Below, in pieces: positions 46,093 to 55,354 of a stretch of 64,000 nt of DNA; position 1 is the first letter of the stretch; every line of letters starts with the position of its first letter. Position numbers and translations under genes: made by a program. Source of the stretch: Bacillus mojavensis RO-H-1 = KCTC 3706 (lineage in GTDB: Bacteria > Bacillota > Bacilli > Bacillales > Bacillaceae); the NCBI RefSeq assembly GCF_000245335.1, contig NZ_JH600286.1, positions 310,001-374,000 of the forward strand, in the 5' to 3' direction. Below the pieces are notes generated by a model that ran no database searches, was not told where the DNA came from, and worked only from the letters and a program-made list of their open reading frames with translations.

Positions 46093-46838
46093 TATCCTTC
46101 ACCTTCCTCCTCAATTGGCAGCACCAAATCATATATGCTCGTTAATGATGTGAAAAGCAAATAATCAAATTCTGTTACAATGCTGTCAGACGTCAGTTTG
46201 ATGACATAGCTCTGTGTCTCGATTGTAAAGGGAATGAGTACTACTTTCCCATACTGGTCGTAATAGACATCCTTTCGATCCAGCCTCGTTTGTACGTCAG
46301 CGGGATCCTCCATATGCTCTGTTAACCGGTCTTTATCAGGCTGTGTCGAATAGTGACAAAGACTGGCTGTCAGATTCATTTTATCAGCATAGGTTTTCAG
46401 CAGTTTATCAATTCCTTGAGCATATGCTTCTATACTTCCATAATAAACATGAATCGGTTCGTTTTTCAATAGATATTGGTATGTTTTCAGCCGATCAAGA
46501 TACATGTGGAGCATTTCGTTGTTTTCTTCGAGAATTTCTCTTGTGTCTGTTTCCAGTTCACTGCCGGCCAGCTTTTTAACATAAGCACTCAAAAAGATAA
46601 ACGCGTCAATTAAAGCAAAACTGACAGCGACAATCACATACCGCTCCCAGTTTGTGAACAGGGAAGAGGGATCATATGTCCAGTATATCATGGCACCAAA
46701 AACAAACAGCAAATACCATGTTTTTCGGATGGCGGACATTTTTTCTTTGACCTTCGCTTCGAACCGCCACGTGGCGTATACGTAAAAGCCTAAAGCGGCC
46801 ATAGTGCACCAGACCATGATTTGAAAGAATAAAAGCAT
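46092..46838 (-). CDS. spoIISA: SpoIISA, membrane toxin
   Basis: 248 residues. Three N-terminal membrane segments (about 1-24, 42-58 and 67-88) are followed by a cytosolic GAF-like domain that binds SpoIISB. Unopposed SpoIISA disrupts the membrane during sporulation. ATG 46838 has GAGGG upstream. Next to PBSX, the locus has the look of a prophage-edge addiction module. Confidence 0.95.
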   Translation of the reverse strand: MLLFFQIMVWCTMAALGFYVYATWRFEAKVKEKMSAIRKTWYLLFVFGAMIYWTYDPSSLFTNWERYVIVAVSFALIDAFIFLSAYVKKLAGSELETDTREILEENNEMLHMYLDRLKTYQYLLKNEPIHVYYGSIEAYAQGIDKLLKTYADKMNLTASLCHYSTQPDKDRLTEHMEDPADVQTRLDRKDVYYDQYGKVVLIPFTIETQSYVIKLTSDSIVTEFDYLLFTSLTSIYDLVLPIEEEGEG

Positions 46839-46918
46839 ACATCAATCCCTCGCATCGTAAATAGGTTCTGATTATTGTATTCTAGAAATGCGGCTGGTTT
46901 TCCTGTTTCATCAAAAAA

Positions 46919-46941
46919 ACCGCTCCTTTGACAGAAGCGGT
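46919..46941 (-). terminator. Terminator of ykaA-pit
   Basis: On the minus strand ACCGCT and AGCGGT form the stem and are followed by TTTTTTG. Confidence 0.85.
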
Positions 46942-46947
46942 GAGACA

Positions 46948-47949
46948 TTAAAAAATCATATTTAAGATAAAGTAGGCGATGGCACCAAGTGTCGCTGAAA
47001 TTGGAAGCGTGATGACCCATGTAATGAGCATCCGCTTAGCTGTGCCCCAGTTTACGCCTTTTACCCGGTGTGATGCACCGACGCCAAGGATTGATGAAGA
47101 AATGACGTGGGTTGTACTGACCGGCAAATGAATAAATGTGGCGCCGAAAATAATGGCTGCCCCGGTTAAGTCAGCGGATACACCGTTTACCGGACGAATC
47201 TTCATGATTTTTCCGCCAACGGTTTTAATGATTTTCCATCCGCCGATTGAAGTTCCGAGACCCATGGCTGTCGCGCAGGCGAATTGCACCCAGGTTGGAA
47301 TATCATTAGCAGAAGTATGTAAATTTGCTGTGATGAGAGCCATTGTGATAATTCCCATTGCTTTTTGCGCATCGTTTGTTCCGTGTGTATACGATTGCAG
47401 GGCAGCAGTTATAATCTGCACTCTGCGGAATTGCTTGTTCGTTTTCGCCAAATTGCTGTCTTTGAAGATCAGCTTGACGATGGTGTAAAGAATATAACCA
47501 AGGACAAAGGCAATAATTGGTGATAAAATGAGTGCCTCAATGATTTTAATGAAGCCCTTATAATTTAACGCAGTAAATCCGGCTGCCGCAACGGCTGCAC
47601 CGGCAATCGCCCCGATGATGGCATGGGATGAGCTGCTTGGGATGCCGTAATACCAAGTGAGCAGGTTCCACGCTATTGCTGCAATTAAAGCAGCCAAAAT
47701 AACAACAGAGCCATTTTCCAAAGTATAAGGGTCTACAATATCTTTCGTTATGGTTTTGGCAACACCTGTAAACGTCATTGCTCCGACAAAGTTCATCACT
47801 GCCGCCATTATAATGGCATGGCGCGGTTTTAACGCTTTTGTTGATACTGAAGTCGCAATTGCGTTCGCCGTATCATGAAACCCGTTGATGAAATCAAACG
47901 CCAGAGCAAAAATGACAATTAGTATCGTTAATATAAATAGAATATCCAT
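46948..47949 (-). CDS. pit: Pit, low-affinity phosphate permease
   Basis: 333 residues with about ten membrane segments and the duplicated PiT signature: DFINGFHDTANAIATSVSTKA near the N-terminus and THGTNDAQKAMGIITMAL in the middle. It moves metal-phosphate complexes with protons. It lies 12 bp after ykaA and is co-transcribed; ykaA-type partners are typical of PiT transporters. Confidence 0.93.
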   Translation of the reverse strand: MDILFILTILIVIFALAFDFINGFHDTANAIATSVSTKALKPRHAIIMAAVMNFVGAMTFTGVAKTITKDIVDPYTLENGSVVILAALIAAIAWNLLTWYYGIPSSSSHAIIGAIAGAAVAAAGFTALNYKGFIKIIEALILSPIIAFVLGYILYTIVKLIFKDSNLAKTNKQFRRVQIITAALQSYTHGTNDAQKAMGIITMALITANLHTSANDIPTWVQFACATAMGLGTSIGGWKIIKTVGGKIMKIRPVNGVSADLTGAAIIFGATFIHLPVSTTHVISSSILGVGASHRVKGVNWGTAKRMLITWVITLPISATLGAIAYFILNMIF

Positions 47950-47961
47950 TTTTATCCCTCG

Positions 47962-48579
47962 TTACGCGTTTTTCATAATGATGGTTTCAAGATTATTGGC
48001 AACACTTTGGCAAGAATCGGCAATTTCCTCAAGCGTTTCGTAAATTTCACGATATTGAATGACTTTAATTGGATCTGTTTCATTTCCGAAAAGATTCTTT
48101 AATGATTTTCTGTGCAGGTTGTCACAGCTGTGCTCATACTCTTTAATTTTGATCGCGTGAGGCTGAATATCCTTTAAGCGGTTTTCTGCCAGCAGCTCAA
48201 TGGTAATCAAAATTTCTTTCGCGCATTCTCTGATGTAGCCGCTGAATTTATCGATATGCTCGTCTGATGAAGTAATTGAGAAAATCTCCATCATGGCAGA
48301 GAAATGTTCGATTCCGTCAAGCACATCATCCAGGCTGTTTGTCAGCTGAAGGATATCCTCGCGCTCAATAGGAGTGATGAATGCTTTGTTAAGCTCTTTG
48401 ATCATGACATGAACATGATTGTCGCCTTTTGTTTCATATTCCTTTAACGTATCTGCAAACTCTTTAAGCGTCGTTTGGTTAGTGACCTTAAAATTCAAAA
48501 AATATTCTGCAGTTTCGTCTATGTTCTTTGCAATTTCTGTTAAAAGGAGTGAGAACTTATCTTTTTTTCTTCTTATCAT
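47962..48579 (-). CDS. ykaA: YkaA, DUF47 (PhoU-like) partner of Pit
   Basis: 205 residues from ATG 48579, with GGAGGG upstream; the frame to 48615 has no site. All-helical DUF47 domain with the repeated acidic/histidine elements of PhoU-like proteins (DEHIDKFSGYIRECAKEI). It probably regulates Pit at the membrane or binds metal-phosphate. The role is inferred from gene pairing. Confidence 0.9.
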   Translation of the reverse strand: MIRRKKDKFSLLLTEIAKNIDETAEYFLNFKVTNQTTLKEFADTLKEYETKGDNHVHVMIKELNKAFITPIEREDILQLTNSLDDVLDGIEHFSAMMEIFSITSSDEHIDKFSGYIRECAKEILITIELLAENRLKDIQPHAIKIKEYEHSCDNLHRKSLKNLFGNETDPIKVIQYREIYETLEEIADSCQSVANNLETIIMKNA

Positions 48580-48623
48580 TAAAAACCCTCCATAGTTTGA
48601 ATGAACAATGCACACATCAAATT

Positions 48624-48669
48624 ATTATATAGCCTTTTGTCGAAAAAAAACAGGAAAAGTCGAAAAAAA
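48624..48669 (-). promoter_or_regulatory. ykaA-pit promoter with GTCGAAAAAAA direct repeats
   Basis: A minus-strand TATAAT lies at 48629-48624. Upstream of it are two copies of GTCGAAAAAAA (plus strand 48639 and 48659), 20 bp apart, about two helix turns. They may be regulator sites; the regulator is unknown. The remainder to 48826 has no gene. Confidence 0.45.
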
Positions 48670-48826
48670 CGCGGCTTGACTTTTTCAGTAAAACGTGTCT
48701 CCTTATTTTGGCCTACTTCATCTCAAAAAAACGAACCAAGTTTGCAAAATCTTTCTGGTTAACGTAAAAAGTATATCAAAAGTTGTGTTTTTTTTGTCAA
48801 CATTTATCTTCTGATTCACCAAAAAA

Positions 48827-48849
48827 CGATTCCCTAAACAAGGGAACCG
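48827..48849 (-). terminator. steT terminator
   Basis: CGGTTCCCT and AGGGAATCG pair (one G-T) on the minus strand and are followed by TTTTTT. Confidence 0.85.
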
Positions 48850-48855
48850 TTTTTT

Positions 48856-50172
48856 TTAGCTGGCTTTTCGTTTTTGCATCCAATAATACAAAGGGAGTCC
48901 GGCCAGGCCGATGAGAATTGATAATCCGCAGCTTAATGTGTCTGTAATGAGTGTGCTTCCCAATACAAAGAATGAACCTGCGATCGCCAATATCGGCATG
49001 AACGGGTAAAGCGGGACACTGTAAGCACGCGTTTTTCCCTTTGTTTGTTTCCGAAGAATAAATACTGCAAAAAAGGCCATTACGTAAAAGATATAGATCA
49101 TAAAAATAGAGATTTCAGAAAGCTTATCAGGGTTGCTGATGAGCATCAGGATAATCGCTACAGCAATTTGGAAAGAAATTGCAATCCATGGTGTGCGGAA
49201 TGTCGGGTGCACGCGGGACAATCTCTCAGCAAAAGGCAGCTGTTTTCGTTCAGCCATTGCAAAGGTCACACGCGGGAAAGAAAGAATCTTTCCGTTTAAA
49301 CAGCCGAAGATGCTGACAATAATTCCGATACTGATCAGCTTTCCGCCGATTGAACCGAACAGCATACTGGCAGCAGTGCTTGTTGCATTTTCTCCAAGTG
49401 TCACAATCTCGTTCGCAGACAGGATGTGAAGCAATGCAAAGTTAATGAAAATATAAATTGCTGTTACAATTAATAATCCGCCCGTCATTGCGCGTGGCAG
49501 CAGCTTTTCGGGATTTTTCATTTCTCCGCCGAGAGCCGCGAGCAGGATCCATCCGTCATAAGCAAACAATGTAGCCAAAATGGCTGCCCCGAAATTCATA
49601 TCAGAAATGCTTTCGTTTACTGCCGTAAAGATATGCTGATCGCCTTTCCAAAGACCGAAAATAATGATACAGGCAATCGGAATCAGCTTTCCGACCGTAG
49701 TCAGTGTTTGAACAAAACCGCCGTATTTTGTACCGATGATATTAATCACACATAAAAAGATAACTGCTATAATACCGATTACCTTCGATAGTCCTGAATC
49801 CCAGCCAAAAAGATTTGCCATTAAAGATCCAAAATATAAACCGAGTGCACCGATAATCGCCGGGCCGTAAATAATAATCTGCACCCAGCCGCATAAAAAT
49901 CCCCAAAACTCGCCGTAAACTTCTTCAAGGTACGTGTAAAGTCCGCCTGTTTTCGGAATCTGCGTACCGATTTCTGCAATCGTCAGTCCGCCTGCCAGCG
50001 TTAATATACCGCCTAACAGCCACGCAAATAGCGCAGTCTTTGAGTCTCCTGAATAAGCGAGCACAGCGCCGGGCTTCATAAAAACGCCGGAACCGATAAT
50101 GGTTCCAATAACAAGAGTAAGGGCAAACAAGAGGCCTATCTCTTTTTTCAAACCGTTTTCTTCATTATGCAT
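48856..50172 (-). CDS. steT: SteT (YkbA), serine/threonine exchanger
   Basis: 438 residues with twelve membrane segments, APC superfamily, L-amino-acid transporter type. Helix 1 has the substrate-binding GTIIGSGVFMKPG motif and helix 6 has LFAYDGW. SteT is the known bacterial model of the LAT family and exchanges serine for threonine. ATG 50172 follows AGGAGG. It is monocistronic. Confidence 0.94.
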   Translation of the reverse strand: MHNEENGLKKEIGLLFALTLVIGTIIGSGVFMKPGAVLAYSGDSKTALFAWLLGGILTLAGGLTIAEIGTQIPKTGGLYTYLEEVYGEFWGFLCGWVQIIIYGPAIIGALGLYFGSLMANLFGWDSGLSKVIGIIAVIFLCVINIIGTKYGGFVQTLTTVGKLIPIACIIIFGLWKGDQHIFTAVNESISDMNFGAAILATLFAYDGWILLAALGGEMKNPEKLLPRAMTGGLLIVTAIYIFINFALLHILSANEIVTLGENATSTAASMLFGSIGGKLISIGIIVSIFGCLNGKILSFPRVTFAMAERKQLPFAERLSRVHPTFRTPWIAISFQIAVAIILMLISNPDKLSEISIFMIYIFYVMAFFAVFILRKQTKGKTRAYSVPLYPFMPILAIAGSFFVLGSTLITDTLSCGLSILIGLAGLPLYYWMQKRKAS

Positions 50173-50526
50173 GTCCTTAACCTCCTATGATGAAGCTTCG
50201 TGATGAAGAATCTATTTTTCATATTGTAAACCCTATTTTTGAAAACTGAAATAAAATAAATTTTCTGATTTTCGATATTTGATATATTTTTATTCGTTAA
50301 ATCTGTGAAAATGTCTATTTGTTATCGCTTAAAACGAATAAAGGTGAGTGTAATCTTTTGTAAAGTTCGTGTTTTGCGAAAGGTGTTCTAGCGGAGAATG
50401 ACCACAATAAATGGCTGACGGCGGGACTTAGAAGGATGCCGGTCTCAGATGAAGCTGATATGTTGACTTTCGTATGTGAATAAAATATCTTGTAATTAGG
50501 AAAATAAATAGACAGCTTTGATATAA
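50173..50526. other. Divergent intergenic region between steT and mhqA
   Basis: A+T-rich; holds the steT 5' region and promoter and the run-up to the mhqA promoter. No gene is supported; a minus-strand frame at 50315-50590 has no ribosome site and runs into mhqA. Confidence 0.5.
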
Positions 50527-50544
50527 TATCTCGAAATCGAGATA
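50522..50544 (+). promoter_or_regulatory. mhqA -10 with MhqR operator
   Basis: TATCTCGAAATCGAGATA (50527-50544) is an 18-bp palindrome that fits the MhqR operator I recall (ATCTcgAattCGAGAT). It abuts TATAAT (50522-50527). MhqR represses mhq genes until quinones or electrophiles inactivate it. Confidence 0.82.
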
Positions 50545-50566
50545 AATTGACCTGGAGGGACAGCAT

Positions 50567-51517
50567 ATGAAAGTCAACGGCATTCACCACGTGTCCGCAT
50601 TAACAGCTGACGCGCAAAAAAACTTGGATTTCTATAGTAAAGTATTAGGATTAAAACTAGTCAAAAAATCCGTAAACCAAGATGAACCGACGATGTACCA
50701 TCTATTCTACGGAGATGAAGTGGCAAATCCGGGAACGGAACTGACGTTTTTTGAGATTCCCCGCATTGCGCCGTTTCATGCGGGAACAAACAGTATTTCT
50801 TCGATTGGATTACGTGTTCCAAGCACAGACGCGCTGCATTACTGGAAAGAACGTTTTGAAGAGCATCAGGTGGCGCATAGCGGTATCGCCCAAAGAGCCG
50901 GACGTGACATATTGGCGTTCGAAGATCATGAAGGACAGCGCCTTGTGCTGACTGCTGATGAGAAAGGAAAAGGTTATGGTCTGCCTGTTAAACAAAGCGG
51001 CATTCCGGAAGAATTTTCATTTCGCGGGTTAGGGCCTGTTGAACTGACAGTGCCATACGCTGAACCAACCTTACACGTATTAAACAATATTCTTGGATTT
51101 ACAGAGATCAGCCGGGAGCCGGTTGAAGGACAGGGAACAGCGGTCATTTTAGAATCTGGAGAAGGCGGTGCGGCCACAGAAATCCATTTAATTGAAAGAA
51201 ATGATCTTCCGCGCGAACGTCAAGGAAAAGGAAGTGTCCATCATGTCGCATTTCGCGTGAGAGACGAAGAAGAGCTTGCCGGATGGCACCGCATCATCAG
51301 CCAGGAAGGCTTTAGCAACTCAGGCATCGTTGAGCGCTACTATTTCAAGGCGCTGTATTTCAGAGAACCGAACGGCATTCTGTTTGAGTTATCTACAGAC
51401 GGTCCGGGCTTTATGGTTGATGAAGAAATTGATGAGCTTGGCCAAACCATCGCTCTTCCGCCTTATCTTGAGCATAGAAGAGAGGAAATCGAAGCAAGAT
51501 TGAAGCCGATTCAATAA
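50567..51517 (+). CDS. mhqA: MhqA (YkcA), VOC-family ring-cleaving dioxygenase
   Basis: 316 residues built of two vicinal-oxygen-chelate halves. HH residues at the start (GIHHVSALTADAQKN), the middle VHHVAFRVRDEEELAGW and the ending YFREPNGILFELSTDGPGF carry the metal ligands. It belongs to the hydroquinone-specific extradiol dioxygenases of the MhqR regulon. ATG 50567 follows GGAGGGACAG. Regulation by MhqR is supported by the palindrome 23 bp upstream. Confidence 0.92.
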   Translation: MKVNGIHHVSALTADAQKNLDFYSKVLGLKLVKKSVNQDEPTMYHLFYGDEVANPGTELTFFEIPRIAPFHAGTNSISSIGLRVPSTDALHYWKERFEEHQVAHSGIAQRAGRDILAFEDHEGQRLVLTADEKGKGYGLPVKQSGIPEEFSFRGLGPVELTVPYAEPTLHVLNNILGFTEISREPVEGQGTAVILESGEGGAATEIHLIERNDLPRERQGKGSVHHVAFRVRDEEELAGWHRIISQEGFSNSGIVERYYFKALYFREPNGILFELSTDGPGFMVDEEIDELGQTIALPPYLEHRREEIEARLKPIQ

Positions 51518-51536
51518 CGATATATTGTGATTCTTT

Positions 51537-51567
51537 GCCTTCCGGCGTCACCGGAAGGCTTTTTTTG
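51537..51567 (+). terminator. mhqA terminator
   Basis: GCCTTCCGG-cgtca-CCGGAAGGC followed by TTTTTTTG. Confidence 0.9.
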
Positions 51568-51797
51568 TTCAAAAACGGGTGTGTTTTTATCAATATCTTA
51601 AATTTTTAAATATACCGCATGCTGATTAGGTAGAAAATATCATATTTGAATTAGGATAAAGACTCAAAAACCTTTGTTTTTAAGGACAGATCGTATGAAT
51701 TGGTTTCGGCAAAACTATTGCCTTTGTTTATTAATAGTTTTTTCACATTTGCTTGTTACACTATTTCAAAGGTAGACGAAAAGGAGTGAAGACACAC

Positions 51798-53954
51798 GTG
51801 GAAAAGAAAAAGCGCGAGCTGGACATCTTCCTGATTCTCATTTTGCTCGCATCTGCATTCTTAAATATCTATAACATCTGGAATGACGATACGGTGAATC
51901 CTTATTACACCGCTGCCGTCACAAGTATGATGCAAAGCTTTCATAATTTTTTCTATGCCTCATTCGACGCGGCGGGGTTTATAACGGTTGATAAACCGCC
52001 TATTACGTTCCAGATACAAACCATCAGCGCACTTATATTCGGTATGCACGGCTGGAGCGTCATCCTGCCTCAGGCACTTGCTGGTGTAGGTTCTGTCCTT
52101 TTAATGTATCTGTTAATAAAACCGACATTCGGTAAGACGGCAGCAAGGATCGCCTCTTTCATCATGGCATGCACACCGATTGCGGTGGCTGTCGCCCGGA
52201 CAAATAATGTTGATGCGTTACTGGTATTTTTCTTATTGCTGGCTACATGGCTTCTCTTTAAAGCCATCAGAAAAGGAAAGCTGATCTGGCTGTTAGCAGC
52301 ATTTTTCGTAGTTGGTGCAGGTTTCAACACAAAAATGCTTCAAGCTTATATGATTTTACCGGCTTTCTTATTGTTCTACCTGATTGCCGCAAATGCCACA
52401 ATCAAGAAAAAAATCATTTCACTAGGAAGTGCATTAGTCGTATTAGCGGCAGTTTCGTTATCATGGCCGCTCATCGTTGACAATATCCCTGCCAGCAAAC
52501 GTCCTTATGTCGGAAGCAGCCAGACCAACTCTGTTTTGGAATTGGCTTTCGGATACAACGGAATTCAGCGGCTGACAGGACAAAATTCCGGCGGCGGTCA
52601 GGGCGGGTCAAGCAAAGACGCAGCAAAAGAAATGCCTTCTTCGGAGAACAGTTCATCTGACGCTCAGGCACCGCCTAATCAGTCAACAAGCAGCAGCTCA
52701 TCAAACGATGACAAATCTGCAAATGGCAATATGACGGTACCGCCATCCAATGGGGAAATGCCAAGCGGCGGTCAAGGAGGCCCTCCAAACGGCGGAGGAG
52801 ATGACGGACAAGGCGGACCTGGCGGCGACGGAGGTAAGGGCGGTTCAGGCGGATCGAAAATGCAATCAGGTACAGGAATGTTCGGAACGGGAACACCTGG
52901 CCCGCTTCGGCTCTTCCAACAAGAACTCTCTGATCAAATCAGTTGGCTGCTGCCATTTGTGATTTTTGGAATGGCAGGCTTGCTGATTGCAGGCGCGAGA
53001 GAAAGAAGAAGATTATCTGTTGAGCAGAAGGAGACGGTGTTCTGGGTTGCATGGCTTGTGCCGATTGCCGGCTTCTTCAGTGTAGCAGAATTTTTTCATC
53101 ATTATTATCTCATTATGCTGGCGCCGCCGATTGCTGCACTTGTCGGAGCTGGGTGGGTTGCGCTCGTTCAGTTATACCGAAGCCATACAGGCTGGAAGTC
53201 TTGGCTTTTGCCGGTGGCGATGGTTGCCACAACGGGATTTGAATTGTTTATTCTGAGAAACTACAACGATCAAATCAGTGTTGGATGGAGTATCGGCGTA
53301 GGAGTTATCGGTGCGTTATCTGCCATTGCTCTTCTGATTTTAAAACAGCGCCAAAAACCGCTCACATATTATATATCACTTGCAGGGCTTCTTGTATTGC
53401 TTGTGATGCCGATTTATTGGGCAAGCACACCTCTCCTGTACGGAGGAAACAGCTCCCTTCCTGAAACAGGGCCGCAGCTCGCTTCAAGCAGCGGAAAAGG
53501 CATAGGAATGAACGAGTCGAGTGTAAATGAAAAATTGATTGAGTATTTAGAAGAAAACAACTCCGGAGCGGAATATTTATTCGCCACCACTGATTCAAAC
53601 ACAGCGGCTCCGTATATTATCAAAACGAAAAAGGCCGTCATGACGATCGGCGGATTCAGCGGTTCTGACCCGGCCATCACGCTGACTCAATTTAAAAAGC
53701 TCGTAAAAGAAGGGAAAGTAAAATACTTCTTGGCTTCAGGAATGGCGAAAGGCGGAAACAATGAAATTGTCGAATGGGTACAAGAAAACGGCAAGAAAGT
53801 TTCTTTTGATAAATGGCAGTCAAGCTCTGATCAGACTGATTCATCAGGTACGGCAAGCAAGAGCAACGCTTCAGGCCAAACCGGCAAAATGGGCGGAGGG
53901 CCTGGCGGAATGAACCAGTCAGCTACATTATACGAACTAAATGCTGATAAGTAG
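51798..53954 (+). CDS. ykcB: YkcB, GT39/ArnT-type membrane glycosyltransferase
   Basis: 718 residues from GTG 51798 (AAGGAGTG upstream); earlier in-frame starts are poorly spaced. Many membrane helices, with an N-terminal DDTVNPYYTAAV loop whose acidic residues are catalytic in PMT/ArnT enzymes, which use polyprenyl-phosphate sugars. Residues about 265-385 form a long Gly/Ser/Pro/Asp-rich extracellular loop. It is partnered by ykcC 12 bp downstream, which should make the lipid-linked sugar. The acceptor is unknown. Confidence 0.87.
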   Translation: MEKKKRELDIFLILILLASAFLNIYNIWNDDTVNPYYTAAVTSMMQSFHNFFYASFDAAGFITVDKPPITFQIQTISALIFGMHGWSVILPQALAGVGSVLLMYLLIKPTFGKTAARIASFIMACTPIAVAVARTNNVDALLVFFLLLATWLLFKAIRKGKLIWLLAAFFVVGAGFNTKMLQAYMILPAFLLFYLIAANATIKKKIISLGSALVVLAAVSLSWPLIVDNIPASKRPYVGSSQTNSVLELAFGYNGIQRLTGQNSGGGQGGSSKDAAKEMPSSENSSSDAQAPPNQSTSSSSSNDDKSANGNMTVPPSNGEMPSGGQGGPPNGGGDDGQGGPGGDGGKGGSGGSKMQSGTGMFGTGTPGPLRLFQQELSDQISWLLPFVIFGMAGLLIAGARERRRLSVEQKETVFWVAWLVPIAGFFSVAEFFHHYYLIMLAPPIAALVGAGWVALVQLYRSHTGWKSWLLPVAMVATTGFELFILRNYNDQISVGWSIGVGVIGALSAIALLILKQRQKPLTYYISLAGLLVLLVMPIYWASTPLLYGGNSSLPETGPQLASSSGKGIGMNESSVNEKLIEYLEENNSGAEYLFATTDSNTAAPYIIKTKKAVMTIGGFSGSDPAITLTQFKKLVKEGKVKYFLASGMAKGGNNEIVEWVQENGKKVSFDKWQSSSDQTDSSGTASKSNASGQTGKMGGGPGGMNQSATLYELNADK

Positions 53955-53965
53955 GAGGAAAAAAC

Positions 53966-54937
53966 ATGAGCAGACATATTCAATATTCAATTGTGATACC
54001 TGTGTATAATGAAGAGCTTGTCATTCATGAAACCTATCAGCGCTTAAAAGAGGTCATGGATCAGACGAAGGAAAACTATGAGCTGCTTTTTGTCAATGAC
54101 GGCAGCAAAGATCGCAGTATTGAGATTTTAAGGGAACACAGTCTGATTGATTCGAGAGTGAAAATCATTGATTTTTCCAGGAATTTTGGGCACCAGATCG
54201 CGATTACAGCGGGAATGGATTATGCACAGGGGAATGCAATCGTCGTTATTGACGCCGATTTGCAGGACCCTCCTGAGTTAATTTTAGACATGATTGAAAA
54301 GTGGAAGGAGGGCTATGAGGTCATATACGCCGTGCGGACAAAACGAAAAGGGGAAACCTTTTTCAAAAAACAGACAGCGGCCATGTTTTACCGGCTTCTC
54401 AGCAGCATGACAGATATTGATATCCCGATAGATACCGGGGATTTCCGTCTCTTGGACAGAAAAGTCTGTGATGAAATGAAAAAATTAAAGGAAAAAAATC
54501 CTTTTGTCCGAGGCCTCGTCAGCTGGGTAGGCTTCAAACAAACGGCAGTTGAGTATGTACGTGATGAAAGGCTTGCCGGAGAAACGAAATACCCGCTTAA
54601 GAAAATGCTGAAGCTTTCAATGGACGGCATTACGACATTTTCACATAAACCGCTGAAGCTGGCAAGCTATGCCGGGGTCTTAATGTCAGGCGCAGGTTTT
54701 CTGTATATGTTTATCGTGCTGTATTTGAAGCTGTTCACTGACAGCACCATTACCGGCTGGTCATCGCTTATTGTCATCCAGCTCCTGTTCAGCGGCATCG
54801 TGCTTCTGATATTGGGGATGATTGGTGAATATATCGGCAGAATCTATGATGAAGCCAAAGACCGGCCGCTTTACATCGTACAGAAATCGTACGGGATTGA
54901 AAATAAAAGACTCTATAGGGACCAGCATATGTCCTGA
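53966..54937 (+). CDS. ykcC: YkcC, GT2 polyprenyl-phosphate glycosyltransferase
   Basis: 323 residues, GtrB/DPM1 type. The GT-A fold starts YSIVIPVYNEE; DADLQDPPE holds the metal/nucleotide aspartates. Two C-terminal membrane helices anchor it. It would transfer a sugar from a nucleotide donor to undecaprenyl phosphate on the inner side, for use by YkcB outside. ATG 53966 follows TAGGAGGAAAA. Confidence 0.92.
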   Translation: MSRHIQYSIVIPVYNEELVIHETYQRLKEVMDQTKENYELLFVNDGSKDRSIEILREHSLIDSRVKIIDFSRNFGHQIAITAGMDYAQGNAIVVIDADLQDPPELILDMIEKWKEGYEVIYAVRTKRKGETFFKKQTAAMFYRLLSSMTDIDIPIDTGDFRLLDRKVCDEMKKLKEKNPFVRGLVSWVGFKQTAVEYVRDERLAGETKYPLKKMLKLSMDGITTFSHKPLKLASYAGVLMSGAGFLYMFIVLYLKLFTDSTITGWSSLIVIQLLFSGIVLLILGMIGEYIGRIYDEAKDRPLYIVQKSYGIENKRLYRDQHMS

Positions 54938-54943
54938 CCAGAA

Positions 54944-54971
54944 GCCCCTGTCCTTTACGGACAGGGGTTTT
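54944..54971 (+). terminator. ykcB-ykcC terminator
   Basis: CCCCTGTCC-tttac-GGACAGGGG followed by TTTTTAT. Confidence 0.92.
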
Positions 54972-55078
54972 TATGTCTGTATGATGATCAAAGTAAAAGA
55001 TGCTGATATGGAAGGAAGAGGGAGAGAAGAAGGGATTGTGAGCTTGCACTGCGGTTCAGGCAAGCTGAAATAAAAACG

Positions 55079-55111
55079 GCAACGCCTAAAAGCTTTCACC
55101 TTAGGCGTTGC
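55079..55111 (-). terminator. Terminator of the small membrane protein gene
   Basis: GCAACGCCTAA and TTAGGCGTTGC form an 11-bp stem between the stop at 55117 and the minus-strand tail GTTTTTATTTC. Confidence 0.85.
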
Positions 55112-55116
55112 TGAAT

Positions 55117-55293
55117 TTAGTTGTTAGATTGAGAAGTTTTTAAGAAACGCATGAGCACAGCCGTACCTGTTATGTTTAATAGAATACTGGCACCCAGTGT
55201 AACTCCCCATGCCAATGTTGATGCAGGAAGGAGATAGCTCAGCATCAGAAAAGCCAATCCTGCGCAAATCATGCTCAATCCCATGGTTTTCAT
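55117..55293 (-). CDS. Small two-helix membrane protein, sigma-W-type promoter
   Basis: 58 residues from ATG 55293 (AAAGGAGG seven bases upstream); the longer frame to 55326 includes that site and is less likely. Two hydrophobic helices (about residues 5-20 and 25-44) with a short polar tail. No family recognised. A clear promoter of sigma-W type and a terminator flank it, so it is an independent gene, probably part of an envelope stress response. Confidence 0.75.
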   Translation of the reverse strand: MKTMGLSMICAGLAFLMLSYLLPASTLAWGVTLGASILLNITGTAVLMRFLKTSQSNN

Positions 55294-55354
55294 GTCATAC
55301 CTCCTTTTAAACAATGTTTCAAGCATCTGATTAGAATGAAATCAGCCTGTATCA

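Noticed and set aside
45947-46132. 61-codon minus-strand frame at the spoIIS locus
   Set aside because: Wrong frame. The real gene is the 56-codon spoIISB at 45922-46092, which is coupled to spoIISA.
54822-55073. 83-codon frame across the end of ykcC
   Set aside because: It overlaps ykcC in another frame and runs through its terminator hairpin.
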